From: Neobacillus sp. OS1-2
GTDB taxonomy: Bacteria > Bacillota > Bacilli > Bacillales > Cytobacillaceae
Reading direction: 5' to 3'
DNA length: 64,000 nucleotides
Assembly: GCF_030915505.1 (NCBI RefSeq)
Contig: NZ_CP133265.1
Coordinates: 1,798,001-1,862,000, forward strand
Shown: positions 44,759 to 54,185 of the stretch, in pieces
Position numbering within the stretch: position 1 is the stretch's first letter
Layout of the letters: every line of letters begins with the position of its first letter
Program-made: the position numbers and the translations under genes
The notes under the pieces: generated by a model
The model's database searches: none
What the model saw: the letters and a program-made list of their open reading frames with translations, nothing else
Told to the model about the DNA's origin: nothing

Positions 44759-45604
44759 TTATTGTTCCTCCCCAAGGACGACTTTGACACTAATATCAAG
44801 TGCTTTGTATGAATGCGTTAAAAAGCCTAAAGAAATATAATGAACACCCGTATCACGATAGTCTGCCAAATTTGTTAATTGGATCCCACCAGATGCTTCC
44901 GTTATAATATGGTCCGGTACTACTTGTATAAATTCCCTGATCTCATCTGGTGTGCGGTTATCAAACATAATTACATCTGCACCCGCTTCAACCGCTTCAA
45001 TGACTTGTTCTCTCGACTCTGTTTCCACTTCAATCTTAACCATATGGCCAGTATTCTGACGAATTAACTCGACCGCACGTTTGATTGATCCAGCAAAAGA
45101 TATATGATTGTCTTTGATCATGACACCATCATAAAGACCATAGCGGTGATTATATCCACCGCCCGTGCTGACAGCGTATTTTTCCAGCATTCGAAGTCCC
45201 GGTGTTGTTTTTCTCGTATCGCAAATCCTCGTATAAGGGCTATTTAGCGTTTCGACTGCTTTTCGTGTTAAGGTGGCAATTCCGCTCATACGCTGGACCA
45301 GATTAAGGACCACTCTTTCACCTTTTAATAGAGCAGAAATTCCCCCTGAAACCACTGCCAATCTCTGCCCAACTTCGAATCTATCACCATCCTGGATCAA
45401 CAATTGGATCTCCATTTCTGAATCCAACAGATGGAAGCCCATCTTTATTATTTCTTCGCCGCAGAAAACACCATCTTCTTTTGCTAAAAAGACGATTTTT
45501 CCCTTCGCATGGTCTGAAAAAATCAAATCAGTCGTAATATCCCGATCTCCAATGTCCTCGATAAAGAATTGCTCAATTAACGAACGCAGTTTCAATTTGT
45601 TCAT
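44759..45604 (-). CDS. nadC: Nicotinate-nucleotide pyrophosphorylase (carboxylating)
   Basis: A 281-aa enzyme converting quinolinate and PRPP to nicotinate mononucleotide. Visible: EDIGDRDITTDLIF, VQRMSGIATLTRKAVE, CDTRKTTPGLRMLEKYAV, GGGYNHRYGLYDGVMIKDNH and the closing EASGGIQLTNL, all of the QPRTase family. It begins inside the end of nadB (32-nt overlap) and ends 1 nt before nadA, so the three proteins of quinolinate-dependent NAD synthesis are tightly co-translated. Confidence 0.95.
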   Translation of the reverse strand: MNKLKLRSLIEQFFIEDIGDRDITTDLIFSDHAKGKIVFLAKEDGVFCGEEIIKMGFHLLDSEMEIQLLIQDGDRFEVGQRLAVVSGGISALLKGERVVLNLVQRMSGIATLTRKAVETLNSPYTRICDTRKTTPGLRMLEKYAVSTGGGYNHRYGLYDGVMIKDNHISFAGSIKRAVELIRQNTGHMVKIEVETESREQVIEAVEAGADVIMFDNRTPDEIREFIQVVPDHIITEASGGIQLTNLADYRDTGVHYISLGFLTHSYKALDISVKVVLGEEQ

Positions 45605-47150
45605 GTCTGATTACCACTTCCCCTTTACGTTTCTGAATGATCGCCCTTTTTAACCAACCCTCATCTTCATCTGGAAAATCACTTCTATAATGGCCGCCGC
45701 GGCTTTCCGTTCGGCATAACGCTGCCGTCGTAATTAGAAAAGCCGTAATGTACATAAAAATCGCTTCAATATCTTGAATGGAATAGGAGTCAAACTCCGC
45801 TAAATCATTTACATGTAACTGCAGCAGCCAATTATTCTGTTCTTCTAAAAGTTCTTTAGAACGGACAATTCCAACTCTCTTCATCATCCTATCCTTTAAA
45901 ACCTTGACATCTGGAAGGGAAATACTTTTCTCTTGGATGATCGGAATAGATCTAGGGAAATGAAGAATGGGCTCTTTTTTCGAATGTGCATTAATCCATT
46001 GCGATAACTTTTCCCCTTGATAAAGTCCTTCTAATAAAGAATTACTAGCCAAGCGATTTGCGCCATGAAGGCCTGTACATGCGGCTTCCCCTATGGCAAA
46101 AAGACCATTTATAGAGGTACGGCCATGTAGGTCCGCTTTGACCCCCCCCATTAAAAAGTGACTGCCGGGAGCAACCGGAATTCTTCCTTCCGACAAATCC
46201 ACTCCATTCTTCCGGCAAATCGCTGTTATGGATGGGAACCTCTTTTCAAAATCATTAATATGTGTAATATCCAGATATACTTCATGGCCATTTTTGATAT
46301 AGTCAAATATGGTCTGAGACACAATGTGTCTTGGGCCAAGATCCTTTAACGGATGGACGCCTTCCATGATAGGGGTTCCCTCTTCTGTAACTAAAATGGC
46401 GCCTTCCCCTCGAACCGCTTCGGAAATTAAGCCTTTTGTTTCCCCATCTTTATACAAAAGTGTTGGATGGAATTGAATAAATTCCATATCCGCAATTTCT
46501 GCTCCCGCCAGGTAGGCCATCGCAATCCCATCTCCCGTTACAGTTGGAGCACTGGAAGTAAAGGAATACATCTGCCCACAACCGCCCGTTGCAAGAATCA
46601 CATACTCTCCGAGAAAAATACGGATTGTGCCATCGGGGTTCTTAGCTTTTACGCCAATACATCGTTTTTGCTCATGGTCGATGATTAACTCGTAAGCAAA
46701 GACGTTTTCTTCCACTTTTATATTTTCAGTTAGGTTAGTAATCAAGTATTCTATAATATTTTTTCCTGTTGCATCGCCGCCGGAATGTACAATCCTATTT
46801 TCACTATGAGCGCCTTCTAGTCCAAGCAGAATCCGACCATCTTGATCTTTGTCAAAAATAGTACCTTGGTCAGAAAAGTTGCCAATTAGCGTTGGAGCTT
46901 CATTCAAAACTTCACGAACAGATTCCTCATTATTATGAAATCTCCCTGCCTTAAGGGTATCCGTGTAATGCTTTGATGGATCATCCCCAATCCCAATAGC
47001 AGCAGCAATTCCACCTTGCGCCAAATAAGAATTTGCATTCTTTATATGTGACTTTGTGAGAATCCTCACATTTTTATCACTGTTAAGTAAGGTGGCCAGC
47101 TGTAAAGCCGCAACCCCACTGCCAATAATAAGAACGTCATTCCTTTCCAT
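45573..47150 (-). CDS. nadB: L-aspartate oxidase
   Basis: A 525-aa FAD enzyme oxidising L-aspartate to iminoaspartate, the first step of de novo NAD synthesis. FAD loop VLIIGSGVAALQLA, NSYLAQGGIAAAIG, and HPTLLY with RGEGAILV mark the succinate dehydrogenase/aspartate oxidase family; GLHGANRLASNSLLEGL is the C-terminal FAD motif. Start: ATG 47150, 8 nt after GGGGG; in-frame ATGs upstream lack ribosome sites. It heads the operon and is divergent from niaR. Confidence 0.95.
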   Translation of the reverse strand: MERNDVLIIGSGVAALQLATLLNSDKNVRILTKSHIKNANSYLAQGGIAAAIGIGDDPSKHYTDTLKAGRFHNNEESVREVLNEAPTLIGNFSDQGTIFDKDQDGRILLGLEGAHSENRIVHSGGDATGKNIIEYLITNLTENIKVEENVFAYELIIDHEQKRCIGVKAKNPDGTIRIFLGEYVILATGGCGQMYSFTSSAPTVTGDGIAMAYLAGAEIADMEFIQFHPTLLYKDGETKGLISEAVRGEGAILVTEEGTPIMEGVHPLKDLGPRHIVSQTIFDYIKNGHEVYLDITHINDFEKRFPSITAICRKNGVDLSEGRIPVAPGSHFLMGGVKADLHGRTSINGLFAIGEAACTGLHGANRLASNSLLEGLYQGEKLSQWINAHSKKEPILHFPRSIPIIQEKSISLPDVKVLKDRMMKRVGIVRSKELLEEQNNWLLQLHVNDLAEFDSYSIQDIEAIFMYITAFLITTAALCRTESRGGHYRSDFPDEDEGWLKRAIIQKRKGEVVIRHEQIETAFVN

Positions 47151-47175
47151 GTTGTAAGCCCCCATAGTTAACAAC

Positions 47176-47202
47176 TGTCTTGACATCTATATTTACATAG
47201 AT
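47176..47202. promoter_or_regulatory. Candidate NiaR operator between nadB and niaR
   Basis: TGTCTTGACA (47176-47185, arms TGTC/GACA) resembles the core of NiaR/YrxA sites as I recall them, and ATCTAT..ATAGAT (47185-47202) forms a second inverted repeat. Position just before nadB fits repression. Confidence 0.55.
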
Positions 47203-47287
47203 TTAAACTAAAAACAAGATTTTTTATTCGAAAATTGTGATAAAAAATTAATGGAAATTGAGTGAGTTATTGATTAGGAGTGTTTCC

Positions 47288-47833
47288 ATGACAGAGCAAA
47301 AAAAGTTAATAGGAGAAGAAAGAAGGTCGCGGATTTTACAAATTTTAATGGATACAACTACTCCCATTACCGGGGGTGAATTAGCTGCCAAAACAGAAGT
47401 GAGCAGACAGGCAATTGTCAGGGATATGAACCTATTAAAAGCAAGGAACGAACCAATCATCGCTACAAGCCAAGGATATATTTATTTAAAGCAAACAGGT
47501 ACACTTCCTCTATTTGAGAAGACGATAGCCTGCCGCCATTTACCCCATGAGGTAGAAAGTGAATTACATTTGATAGTGGATCAAGGCGTAACGGTTAAAG
47601 ACGTCCAAATAGAACATCCGGTTTACGGGAATCTAAATGCTGCTCTTATGGTGTCAAACCGAAAGGACGTCAAACAATTCATGGAAAGAATCTCTCGTAC
47701 AAAGGCATCCCTTTTATCTGAATTAACATTTGGACTTCATCTGCACACACTATCTTCCACAAGTAAAACTGCTTTAATAGAAGTAGAAAATACACTAAAA
47801 AAGGCAGGATTCCTATTAGAGGCAGATGAATAA
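47288..47833 (+). CDS. niaR: Niacin-responsive transcription repressor
   Basis: A 181-aa regulator. An N-terminal HTH_11 domain (GEERRSRILQILMDTTTPIT, GELAAKTEVSRQAIVRDMNL) is followed by a 3H domain with conserved histidines (CRHLPHEVESELHLIVDQG, LHLHTLSS) that bind metal and niacin. NiaR represses NAD synthesis genes when niacin is plentiful. Start: ATG 47288 with TAGGAG about 7 nt upstream; an earlier ATG lacks a ribosome site. Divergent from nadB, its likely target. Confidence 0.93.
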   Translation: MTEQKKLIGEERRSRILQILMDTTTPITGGELAAKTEVSRQAIVRDMNLLKARNEPIIATSQGYIYLKQTGTLPLFEKTIACRHLPHEVESELHLIVDQGVTVKDVQIEHPVYGNLNAALMVSNRKDVKQFMERISRTKASLLSELTFGLHLHTLSSTSKTALIEVENTLKKAGFLLEADE

Positions 47834-47951
47834 GCCCTAGATTTTCCTCATCGATATACAACGATAAGAAGGACATTTATGAATTGTCGCCCTTTCTATT
47901 TTAAAACCATTTAACAATTAATATTTAATTAAAATAATTATTGTATTTTAG

Positions 47952-47979
47952 TTGACAATAATAATGAACCCTATATAAT
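47952..47979 (+). promoter_or_regulatory. ahpCF promoter
   Basis: A consensus TTGACA (47952-47957), a 16-bp spacer, and TATAAT (47974-47979). The -10 overlaps the PerR box. The start of transcription should be about 100 bp before ahpC. Confidence 0.75.
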
Positions 47980-47990
47980 AATAATTATAA
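47976..47990. promoter_or_regulatory. PerR box
   Basis: TAATAATAATTATAA matches the PerR consensus TTATAAT-N-ATTATAA at every position but one. It covers the -10 of the ahpC promoter, as expected for peroxide-relieved repression. Confidence 0.8.
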
Positions 47991-48083
47991 ATTGATAACA
48001 ATTATGGATCTACTAATGCAAGGAAATGTTCTCAACTAGTAATCCATAATTCTCAATAACCACATTTAGGAGGAATTATTATT

Positions 48084-48647
48084 ATGTCTTTAATTGGAAA
48101 AGAAGTACAACCCTTCAAAGCACAAGCATACAGAAATGGAGAATTTCTTGAGGTTTCAGACGCAGACTTCAGAGGCCAGTGGAGCGTAGTATGCTTCTAC
48201 CCAGCTGATTTCACATTTGTTTGCCCAACTGAGTTAGAAGATCTTCAAGACCAGTATCCAGCACTACAACAACTTGGCGTTGAAGTATTCTCAGTTTCTC
48301 GTGATTCTCATTTTACACATAAAGCATGGCACGATTCATCAGAAGCAATTGGTAAAATTACGTATACTATGATCGGTGATCCTGCACATGTTCTTTCCCG
48401 TCACTTCGACGTATTAGTAGAAGAACTAGGTCAAGCTGATCGGGGTACATTCATCATTGATCCAGATGGTATCATCCAAGCAGTTGAAATTAATGCAGAT
48501 GGCATCGGCCGTGATGCAAGCACACTTATTAACAAAATTAAAGCAGCACAATATGTACGTAACAATCCTGGAGAAGTTTGCCCGGCAAAATGGAAAGAAG
48601 GCGCAGCAACACTTAAGCCAAGCCTTGATCTTGTAGGAAAAATTTAA
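48084..48647 (+). CDS. ahpC: Alkyl hydroperoxide reductase subunit C
   Basis: A 187-aa typical 2-Cys peroxiredoxin that reduces peroxides in the cytoplasm. Peroxidatic Cys in [12 protein letters not shown], resolving Cys in GEVCPAKW near the C-terminus; the length is that of Bacillus AhpC. Start: TTAGGAGG about 10 nt before ATG. It is followed after 13 nt by ahpF, its own reductase, in one operon under a PerR-controlled promoter. Confidence 0.97.
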   Translation: MSLIGKEVQPFKAQAYRNGEFLEVSDADFRGQWSVVCFYPADFTFVCPTELEDLQDQYPALQQLGVEVFSVSRDSHFTHKAWHDSSEAIGKITYTMIGDPAHVLSRHFDVLVEELGQADRGTFIIDPDGIIQAVEINADGIGRDASTLINKIKAAQYVRNNPGEVCPAKWKEGAATLKPSLDLVGKI

Positions 48648-48660
48648 GGAGCACAATCAA

Positions 48661-50190
48661 ATGATACTAGATGCAGATATAAAAGCACAATTAGCCCAAT
48701 ATCTTCAACTGATGGAGGGCGATGTGCTGCTCAAAATTAGCACAGGTTCTGATGACGTTTCTCGTGACATGGTGGCACTAGTGGATGAATTAGCCACCAT
48801 GTCATCCAGAATTAAAGTTGAACATGCACCATTACAGAAGACACCGAGCTTTAGTGTCAATCGTATCGGTGAAGACACTGGAGTAACATTTGCTGGCGTT
48901 CCACTTGGTCATGAATTTACTTCGTTAGTGTTAGCTCTCTTGCAGGTAAGCGGCAGAGCTCCGAAGGTTGACCAAAAGGTCATTGACCAAATTAAAGGTA
49001 TGAATGGCGAATATCACTTTGAATCTTACATCAGTTTGAGCTGTCACAACTGTCCTGATGTTGTCCAAGCACTAAACTTGATGAGTATTTTAAACCCTGG
49101 TATTTCACATACCATGATTGATGGGGCTGCCTTTAAAGAGGAAGTAGAGAGCAAAAACATCATGGCAGTACCAACCGTGTTCCTTAACGGGGAGGCATTT
49201 GGCAGCGGCCGGATGTCACTTGAAGAGATTCTCGCAAAAGTTGGCAGCACGCCAGATGCTTCAGAGTTTGCAGATAAAGATCCATTTGATGTACTTGTCG
49301 TTGGCGGTGGCCCAGCAGGTGCTAGTGCAGCCATCTATGCTGCACGTAAAGGCATTCGCACAGGCATCGTGGCTGAACGCTTTGGCGGTCAGATCATGGA
49401 TACTCTCGGTATTGAGAACTTTATTAGCGTAAAGCAAACAGAAGGTCCCAAGCTGGCAGCAAGTCTTGAAGAACATGTCAAAGAATACAACGTTGATGTC
49501 ATGAATTTACAGCGTGCCAAACGCTTAGAAAAGAAGGATTTCATCGAAATTGAACTGGAAAATGGTGCTGTATTAAAAAGCAAAACCGTTATCCTTTCAA
49601 CAGGTGCCCGCTGGCGTAATGTCAATGTCCCTGGTGAAGCTGAGTTTAAGAATAAAGGTGTCGCCTATTGCCCACATTGTGACGGTCCGCTATTTGCAGG
49701 AAAACACGTGGCGGTAATCGGAGGCGGTAATTCCGGTATTGAAGCAGCGATTGACCTGGCCGGCATCGTGAAGCATGTAACGGTCATTGAATTTGCACCA
49801 GAACTGAAAGCTGATTCTGTCCTGCAAGAGCGCCTTTACAGTCTTCCAAATGTAACAGTCATCAAGAATGCTCAAACAAAGGAAATTACTGGAACCGATA
49901 AAGTAAACGGTATTACCTATATGGATCGTGGAACAGAGGAAGAGCATCATATTGAATTACAGGGTGTGTTTGTTCAAATCGGCCTTGTTCCAAATACCGA
50001 TTGGTTAGACGAAACGATTGAGCGCACAAGAATGGGTGAAATCGTGGTTGATAAGCATGGAGCTACCACCATTCCTGGTGTATTTGCTGCAGGTGACTGT
50101 ACAGATAGCGCTTATAAGCAAATCATTATTTCAATGGGTTCAGGTGCTACTGCTGCGTTAGGTGCATTCGATTATCTTATCAGAAATTAA
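48661..50190 (+). CDS. ahpF: Alkyl hydroperoxide reductase subunit F
   Basis: A 509-aa NADH-dependent disulfide reductase that recycles AhpC. The N-terminal double thioredoxin fold holds [10 protein letters not shown], the CxxC that meets AhpC. The C-terminal thioredoxin reductase-like part has [19 protein letters not shown] (FAD), ATG-like STGARWR, redox CPHCDGP and [14 protein letters not shown] (NADH). All three redox centres are intact. It ends at a strong terminator. Confidence 0.97.
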   Translation: MILDADIKAQLAQYLQLMEGDVLLKISTGSDDVSRDMVALVDELATMSSRIKVEHAPLQKTPSFSVNRIGEDTGVTFAGVPLGHEFTSLVLALLQVSGRAPKVDQKVIDQIKGMNGEYHFESYISLSCHNCPDVVQALNLMSILNPGISHTMIDGAAFKEEVESKNIMAVPTVFLNGEAFGSGRMSLEEILAKVGSTPDASEFADKDPFDVLVVGGGPAGASAAIYAARKGIRTGIVAERFGGQIMDTLGIENFISVKQTEGPKLAASLEEHVKEYNVDVMNLQRAKRLEKKDFIEIELENGAVLKSKTVILSTGARWRNVNVPGEAEFKNKGVAYCPHCDGPLFAGKHVAVIGGGNSGIEAAIDLAGIVKHVTVIEFAPELKADSVLQERLYSLPNVTVIKNAQTKEITGTDKVNGITYMDRGTEEEHHIELQGVFVQIGLVPNTDWLDETIERTRMGEIVVDKHGATTIPGVFAAGDCTDSAYKQIIISMGSGATAALGAFDYLIRN

Positions 50191-50221
50191 CGAACGGACA
50201 AAGAGTCTATAACGCTAATGC

Positions 50222-50258
50222 AAGGGGCTTCCCACATAATGTGAGAAGCCCCTTTTTA
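50222..50258. terminator. ahpCF terminator
   Basis: Stem AAGGGGCTTC / GAAGCCCCTT with an inner CACAT/ATGTG extension, then T. It lies between ahpF and the convergent penicillin-binding protein gene. Confidence 0.9.
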
Positions 50259-50280
50259 CTTCCATAAGATTTATCCTTCA

Positions 50281-52929
50281 TTAAGGCTGTGTTTGTTTCA
50301 TATCTCCTGACTCAGATCCACTTTCTACATTATTCCCATTTTCAGTAGGAGGAACAGTAACCGAGGTAGTGGTTGGCCCACTCGCACCTGTTTCATTTGA
50401 GGCTACTACTGATATGACATACGTTTGACCTGGTTGCGGATTACTTAACGTTGCACTTGTTCCTGCCGTGGTCGTTAAGGTTTCTTTACTACCATTCACC
50501 GTATAGGTAACGATAAATTGGATATTTTCCATTTTGGTGTTATTGTTTTTCCAATTAATCAAAATATGATTCGCATTTTGATCATATTGAGCATGTAAGT
50601 CACTTGGACTTTTTGGTACTTCTGCTGTTTCATTAACAGTCAGTGAGGCTGCGGCAGACTCACTCCTGACACCTTCTGTATTAGCCGTGACGGTAAAAAC
50701 ATATGGCTTTCCTTTCACAGGGCTTTCCAGTACAGTCTGTAAGTCACTCGTAGCCGGCAATTTTATTGTTTGTCCATCTACAGTGTAGGAAACCTCAAAG
50801 GTTGTTTCTAACTGACTATTTGATGAGTATTTCCATGATAGTTGAATACGATCTGAAGCTTCATCATATGTTGCTTGTACTTCGGTTGGCTTATTAGGCT
50901 TGGGCGGTTGTGGCTTTTCGCCATTTTTAACGTAGTATTCCTTACCTGATTTCCCCACACTACTTGGTTGTTCAAATCTTTCCGTGCTCGTAGCTGTTCG
51001 TGACATGATCTCCTTAAACACTAGCTTAGAGAAGTCCGCACTTTTGCTTCCTAAATAGTCATCTGCAGATTTAGTTTCCGTATAGCCAGTCCAAACCGCA
51101 CCGGTGTATTGTGGTGTATATCCTACGAACCACGCATCCCGTGTCGCACTTTCTGGTAGCCCATATTTATCTATCGCGGTTTGATCAAAGCTAGTTGTCC
51201 CCGTTTTACCGGCTAAGTCAAGCTTGGGCAGATTCGCTTTTGTACCTGTTCCCGAATCTACAACTGTCCGTAACATATCTGTGATGAGAAAAGCCGTATA
51301 ATCAGCCATTACCTTCTTTTTAGTTGAGGCTAACTTCTTTTCTGTTCCATCTGAATAGATTATTTTGGAAACAGTATACGGTTTACTATAGTAACCACCA
51401 TTCCCAAATGCCGCATATGCACCCGCCATATTCAGCGGAGATGCTGCGTCAATAGCCCCAATGGCATTTGCTTCATTCGCTTTTTGCTTATCTGAAATAG
51501 GAAAACCAAGACTATTGGCAAACTCTGTCGCATAATCTGCGCCAACCGTTTGATAGGCCTTTAAAGCAGGGATATTTCGTGACCAGGTCAAATGCTCTCT
51601 AATAGTCTTATTTCCTGCGTAGCTCCGATTCGCATTTCGAATTGGCGTACCATTTGTATATTGATACTGTTCATCTTTTAGGATGTGTCCTGTAGACCAT
51701 TTGAATTTTTCAATTGCTGGTCCATAATCGAGAATAGGCTTAATCGTTGAACCCGGATGGCGTTTAATTGCTGTCGCATAGTTAAATCCACCCGTTTGAT
51801 AATTTCGCCCTCCGCCGATGGCTTTAATAGCACCTGTTTGTGTATCTAAAATAACCACAGCTGTTTGTAATTTCTGATTATCTGGATAGTCGATATACTC
51901 ATTTGTTGATAGGGCATTCTCTGTGATCTGTTGAATCTCAGGATTAATCGTACTATAGATCTTTAATCCATCTTCAAAAATATTGGCTTTTGTTTTGGCT
52001 TGGACCTCTGTAATCACCGTATCCACAAAGGCCTGGTATTTAGTTGCTGCCTTTTGTTGAATATTTAACGTATCTTCGATCGGTGTTCGTTGGGCGCTTT
52101 CCATTTTTGCTTTAGAAAGATAGCCATGTCTGTTCATATATTGAAGCACCAAGTTTCTCCGCTTTTCTGCCGCTTGCAGATTCCCTTCAACAGTAGGAAT
52201 ATAATTATTAGGGCTTTGTGGAATTCCCGCCAGCAGGGCAGCTTGTTCTAACGTTAATTTATCTAACTCATCAGGGCCCAGTCCGAAGAATCGTTCAGCT
52301 GCTTTAGCGACTCCGTATACATCACTGCCATACAAATTTTTATTAAAATACATTTCAAGAATTTGATCCTTGGAAAACTTTCTTTCAAATTGAATAGCCA
52401 AATACCATTCTTGGATCTTTCTTGTTGGCGTTTTATCAGTTGACAAGAAGGCATTTTTCACAATTTGCTGTGTAATCGTACTGCCGCCTTGTGAAGAGCC
52501 GGTCGTGATATCCGTCCAAACGGCCACAAGTGTCCGTTTCACATCTATTCCATGGTGCTTGTAAAAACGGGCATCCTCTGTGGCCAAAACAGCATTTTTT
52601 AGGACATCAGGGATTTGATTGATCTGAATATTATCTCTCTTTTCAGTACCAACCTCGGCAATAATGGTCTTCCCATCACTAGCAAATATTTGGGATGATA
52701 AGGGATCTTTTAATAGAGTCTCATCAAACTTTGGCGCATCTTTGACAATCCATAATAAAGCGCCTACGCCAACCAGGAACATAACAAGCCCGATTGTAAG
52801 ACAAATATAGAGGATTTTTTTCCAAGACATTTTTCTTGAATCCTTGTTTTTATTCTGACTTGAAGCTCGTTGGTGCTGCTTCTCTTGTATTTTCTTTCGT
52901 TCTGTTCGGGACGAATAATCATCAGCCAT
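50281..52929 (-). CDS. Class A penicillin-binding protein (PBP1A family) with two FN3 domains
   Basis: An 882-aa bifunctional peptidoglycan synthase: a basic cytoplasmic N-terminus, one membrane anchor (about residues 38-62), a GT51 transglycosylase (ATEDARFYKHHGID, GGSTITQQIVKNAF), and a transpeptidase with all three motifs: HPGSTIKP (Ser nucleophile), WSRNIP (SxN) and GKTGTT. Two fibronectin type III domains follow (about 680-860). The plan resembles B. subtilis PonA (914 aa). ATG 52929 is chosen because AGGAG lies about 8 nt upstream. Monocistronic. It is next to uppP, another wall gene, but divergent from it. Confidence 0.92.
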   Translation of the reverse strand: MADDYSSRTERKKIQEKQHQRASSQNKNKDSRKMSWKKILYICLTIGLVMFLVGVGALLWIVKDAPKFDETLLKDPLSSQIFASDGKTIIAEVGTEKRDNIQINQIPDVLKNAVLATEDARFYKHHGIDVKRTLVAVWTDITTGSSQGGSTITQQIVKNAFLSTDKTPTRKIQEWYLAIQFERKFSKDQILEMYFNKNLYGSDVYGVAKAAERFFGLGPDELDKLTLEQAALLAGIPQSPNNYIPTVEGNLQAAEKRRNLVLQYMNRHGYLSKAKMESAQRTPIEDTLNIQQKAATKYQAFVDTVITEVQAKTKANIFEDGLKIYSTINPEIQQITENALSTNEYIDYPDNQKLQTAVVILDTQTGAIKAIGGGRNYQTGGFNYATAIKRHPGSTIKPILDYGPAIEKFKWSTGHILKDEQYQYTNGTPIRNANRSYAGNKTIREHLTWSRNIPALKAYQTVGADYATEFANSLGFPISDKQKANEANAIGAIDAASPLNMAGAYAAFGNGGYYSKPYTVSKIIYSDGTEKKLASTKKKVMADYTAFLITDMLRTVVDSGTGTKANLPKLDLAGKTGTTSFDQTAIDKYGLPESATRDAWFVGYTPQYTGAVWTGYTETKSADDYLGSKSADFSKLVFKEIMSRTATSTERFEQPSSVGKSGKEYYVKNGEKPQPPKPNKPTEVQATYDEASDRIQLSWKYSSNSQLETTFEVSYTVDGQTIKLPATSDLQTVLESPVKGKPYVFTVTANTEGVRSESAAASLTVNETAEVPKSPSDLHAQYDQNANHILINWKNNNTKMENIQFIVTYTVNGSKETLTTTAGTSATLSNPQPGQTYVISVVASNETGASGPTTTSVTVPPTENGNNVESGSESGDMKQTQP

Positions 52930-53152
52930 ACTAGTTACTCCTGCCTTCCTTGTAAACAAATAATCTTAAAAAATACTACTATTATAAACTCTTAATTTTA
53001 CTATTTTAATCTTCCTTTTATTATTGGATAAACTAAAATAGAATACAACTAGAGTTTATAGCAGAGCTGGCTATTTACTCAATAGTTTAACCATAATAAT
53101 TCTATGATTTCCACTGATAAGTCGTTTAGACCCTTTTTTAGGAGGGAATAAT

Positions 53153-53174
53153 AAAAGGGACCATCCCTTTTTTT
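53153..53174 (+). terminator. Small terminator-like hairpin upstream of uppP
   Basis: An 8-bp stem, AAAAGGGA / TCCCTTTT, with a 3-nt loop, then T. It stands in the leader of uppP with a GGAGGG sequence just before it. It could be an attenuator, or the end of an unseen short transcript. Confidence 0.5.
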
Positions 53175-53239
53175 CTATGCTTGTGTAAATTAGTTTGCAG
53201 AACGTGAAATAACTATCCGATGAGGAGATTGGGAAAAAC

Positions 53240-54034
53240 TTGAGCAACCATATCATAGCATTTATATTAGGAATCGTAGAAGGATTAACTGAATTTTTGC
53301 CAATATCATCCACAGGTCACATGATTTTAGTTGGTAACTTGTTAGGGTTTGAGGGTGAAAAAGCGAGTACATTTGAAGTAATTATACAGCTTGGTTCAAT
53401 GCTGGCTGTTTTAGTATTATTTTGGAAGAGATACCTGTCCCTTCTGAACTTCAGTTCCATTGGAAAACCAGAAAAGAGATTAGATGCTGTACACATTATA
53501 TTGGGGGTCATACCTGCTGCAATCGTCGGACTAGTGCTGCATGACTTCATAAAACAACTTTTTTCACCTAATGTTGTGGTAGTCAGTCTTGTAGCTGGGG
53601 CCATTTTGATGATCTTTGCGGAGAAAAAACATGAAAATTTTACTTCTAACACAGTTGATGAATTAAGCTATAAACAAGCCTTTACCATTGGACTCTTTCA
53701 ATGCTTAGCCGTCATCCCTGGTTTTTCTCGTGCTGGCTCGACCATATCCGGGGGATTACTAGTTGGGGCAGATCATAAAACGGCAGCTGAATTTTCCTTT
53801 TTGGTCGCACTTCCTATAATGGTGGGGGCAACAGGCTTGGATCTAATGAAAAGTTTGCATTTTTTACATACAAGCGACATTCCAATGTTCGCGATCGGTT
53901 TTATCACGGCATTTGTCGTAGCAATGGTTGTAGCAGTCCTGTTCCTTAAAGTACTAGGCAAAATTGGTTTAACCATTTTTGCTTATTACCGAATCGCCTT
54001 AGCTGCCCTATTCATCGTATTTGTCATACTTTAA
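53240..54034 (+). CDS. uppP: Undecaprenyl-diphosphatase (BacA/UppP)
   Basis: A 264-aa, roughly ten-helix membrane phosphatase that recycles undecaprenyl pyrophosphate for wall synthesis and gives bacitracin tolerance. Both family motifs are intact: GIVEGLTEFLPISSTGHMIL and PGFSRAGSTISGGLLVGADH, which hold the catalytic Glu, Ser and Arg. It starts with TTG at 53240; GAGGAG lies 12 nt upstream, slightly long. The start MSNHIIAFILGIVEG agrees with the family. Confidence 0.93.
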   Translation: MSNHIIAFILGIVEGLTEFLPISSTGHMILVGNLLGFEGEKASTFEVIIQLGSMLAVLVLFWKRYLSLLNFSSIGKPEKRLDAVHIILGVIPAAIVGLVLHDFIKQLFSPNVVVVSLVAGAILMIFAEKKHENFTSNTVDELSYKQAFTIGLFQCLAVIPGFSRAGSTISGGLLVGADHKTAAEFSFLVALPIMVGATGLDLMKSLHFLHTSDIPMFAIGFITAFVVAMVVAVLFLKVLGKIGLTIFAYYRIALAALFIVFVIL

Positions 54035-54185
54035 GAACGCGATTCACGATTTATTTAATTGACCATGCCGATGGATGATTTACAAGCAGGATAAAAAAAA
54101 TTGTCGATTGTGTGTCAAACTCCACATTCTGATTTCACATCTCTGTGGTATTCTAGTTATATACTACTTTTGGAGGTTATGAGAC

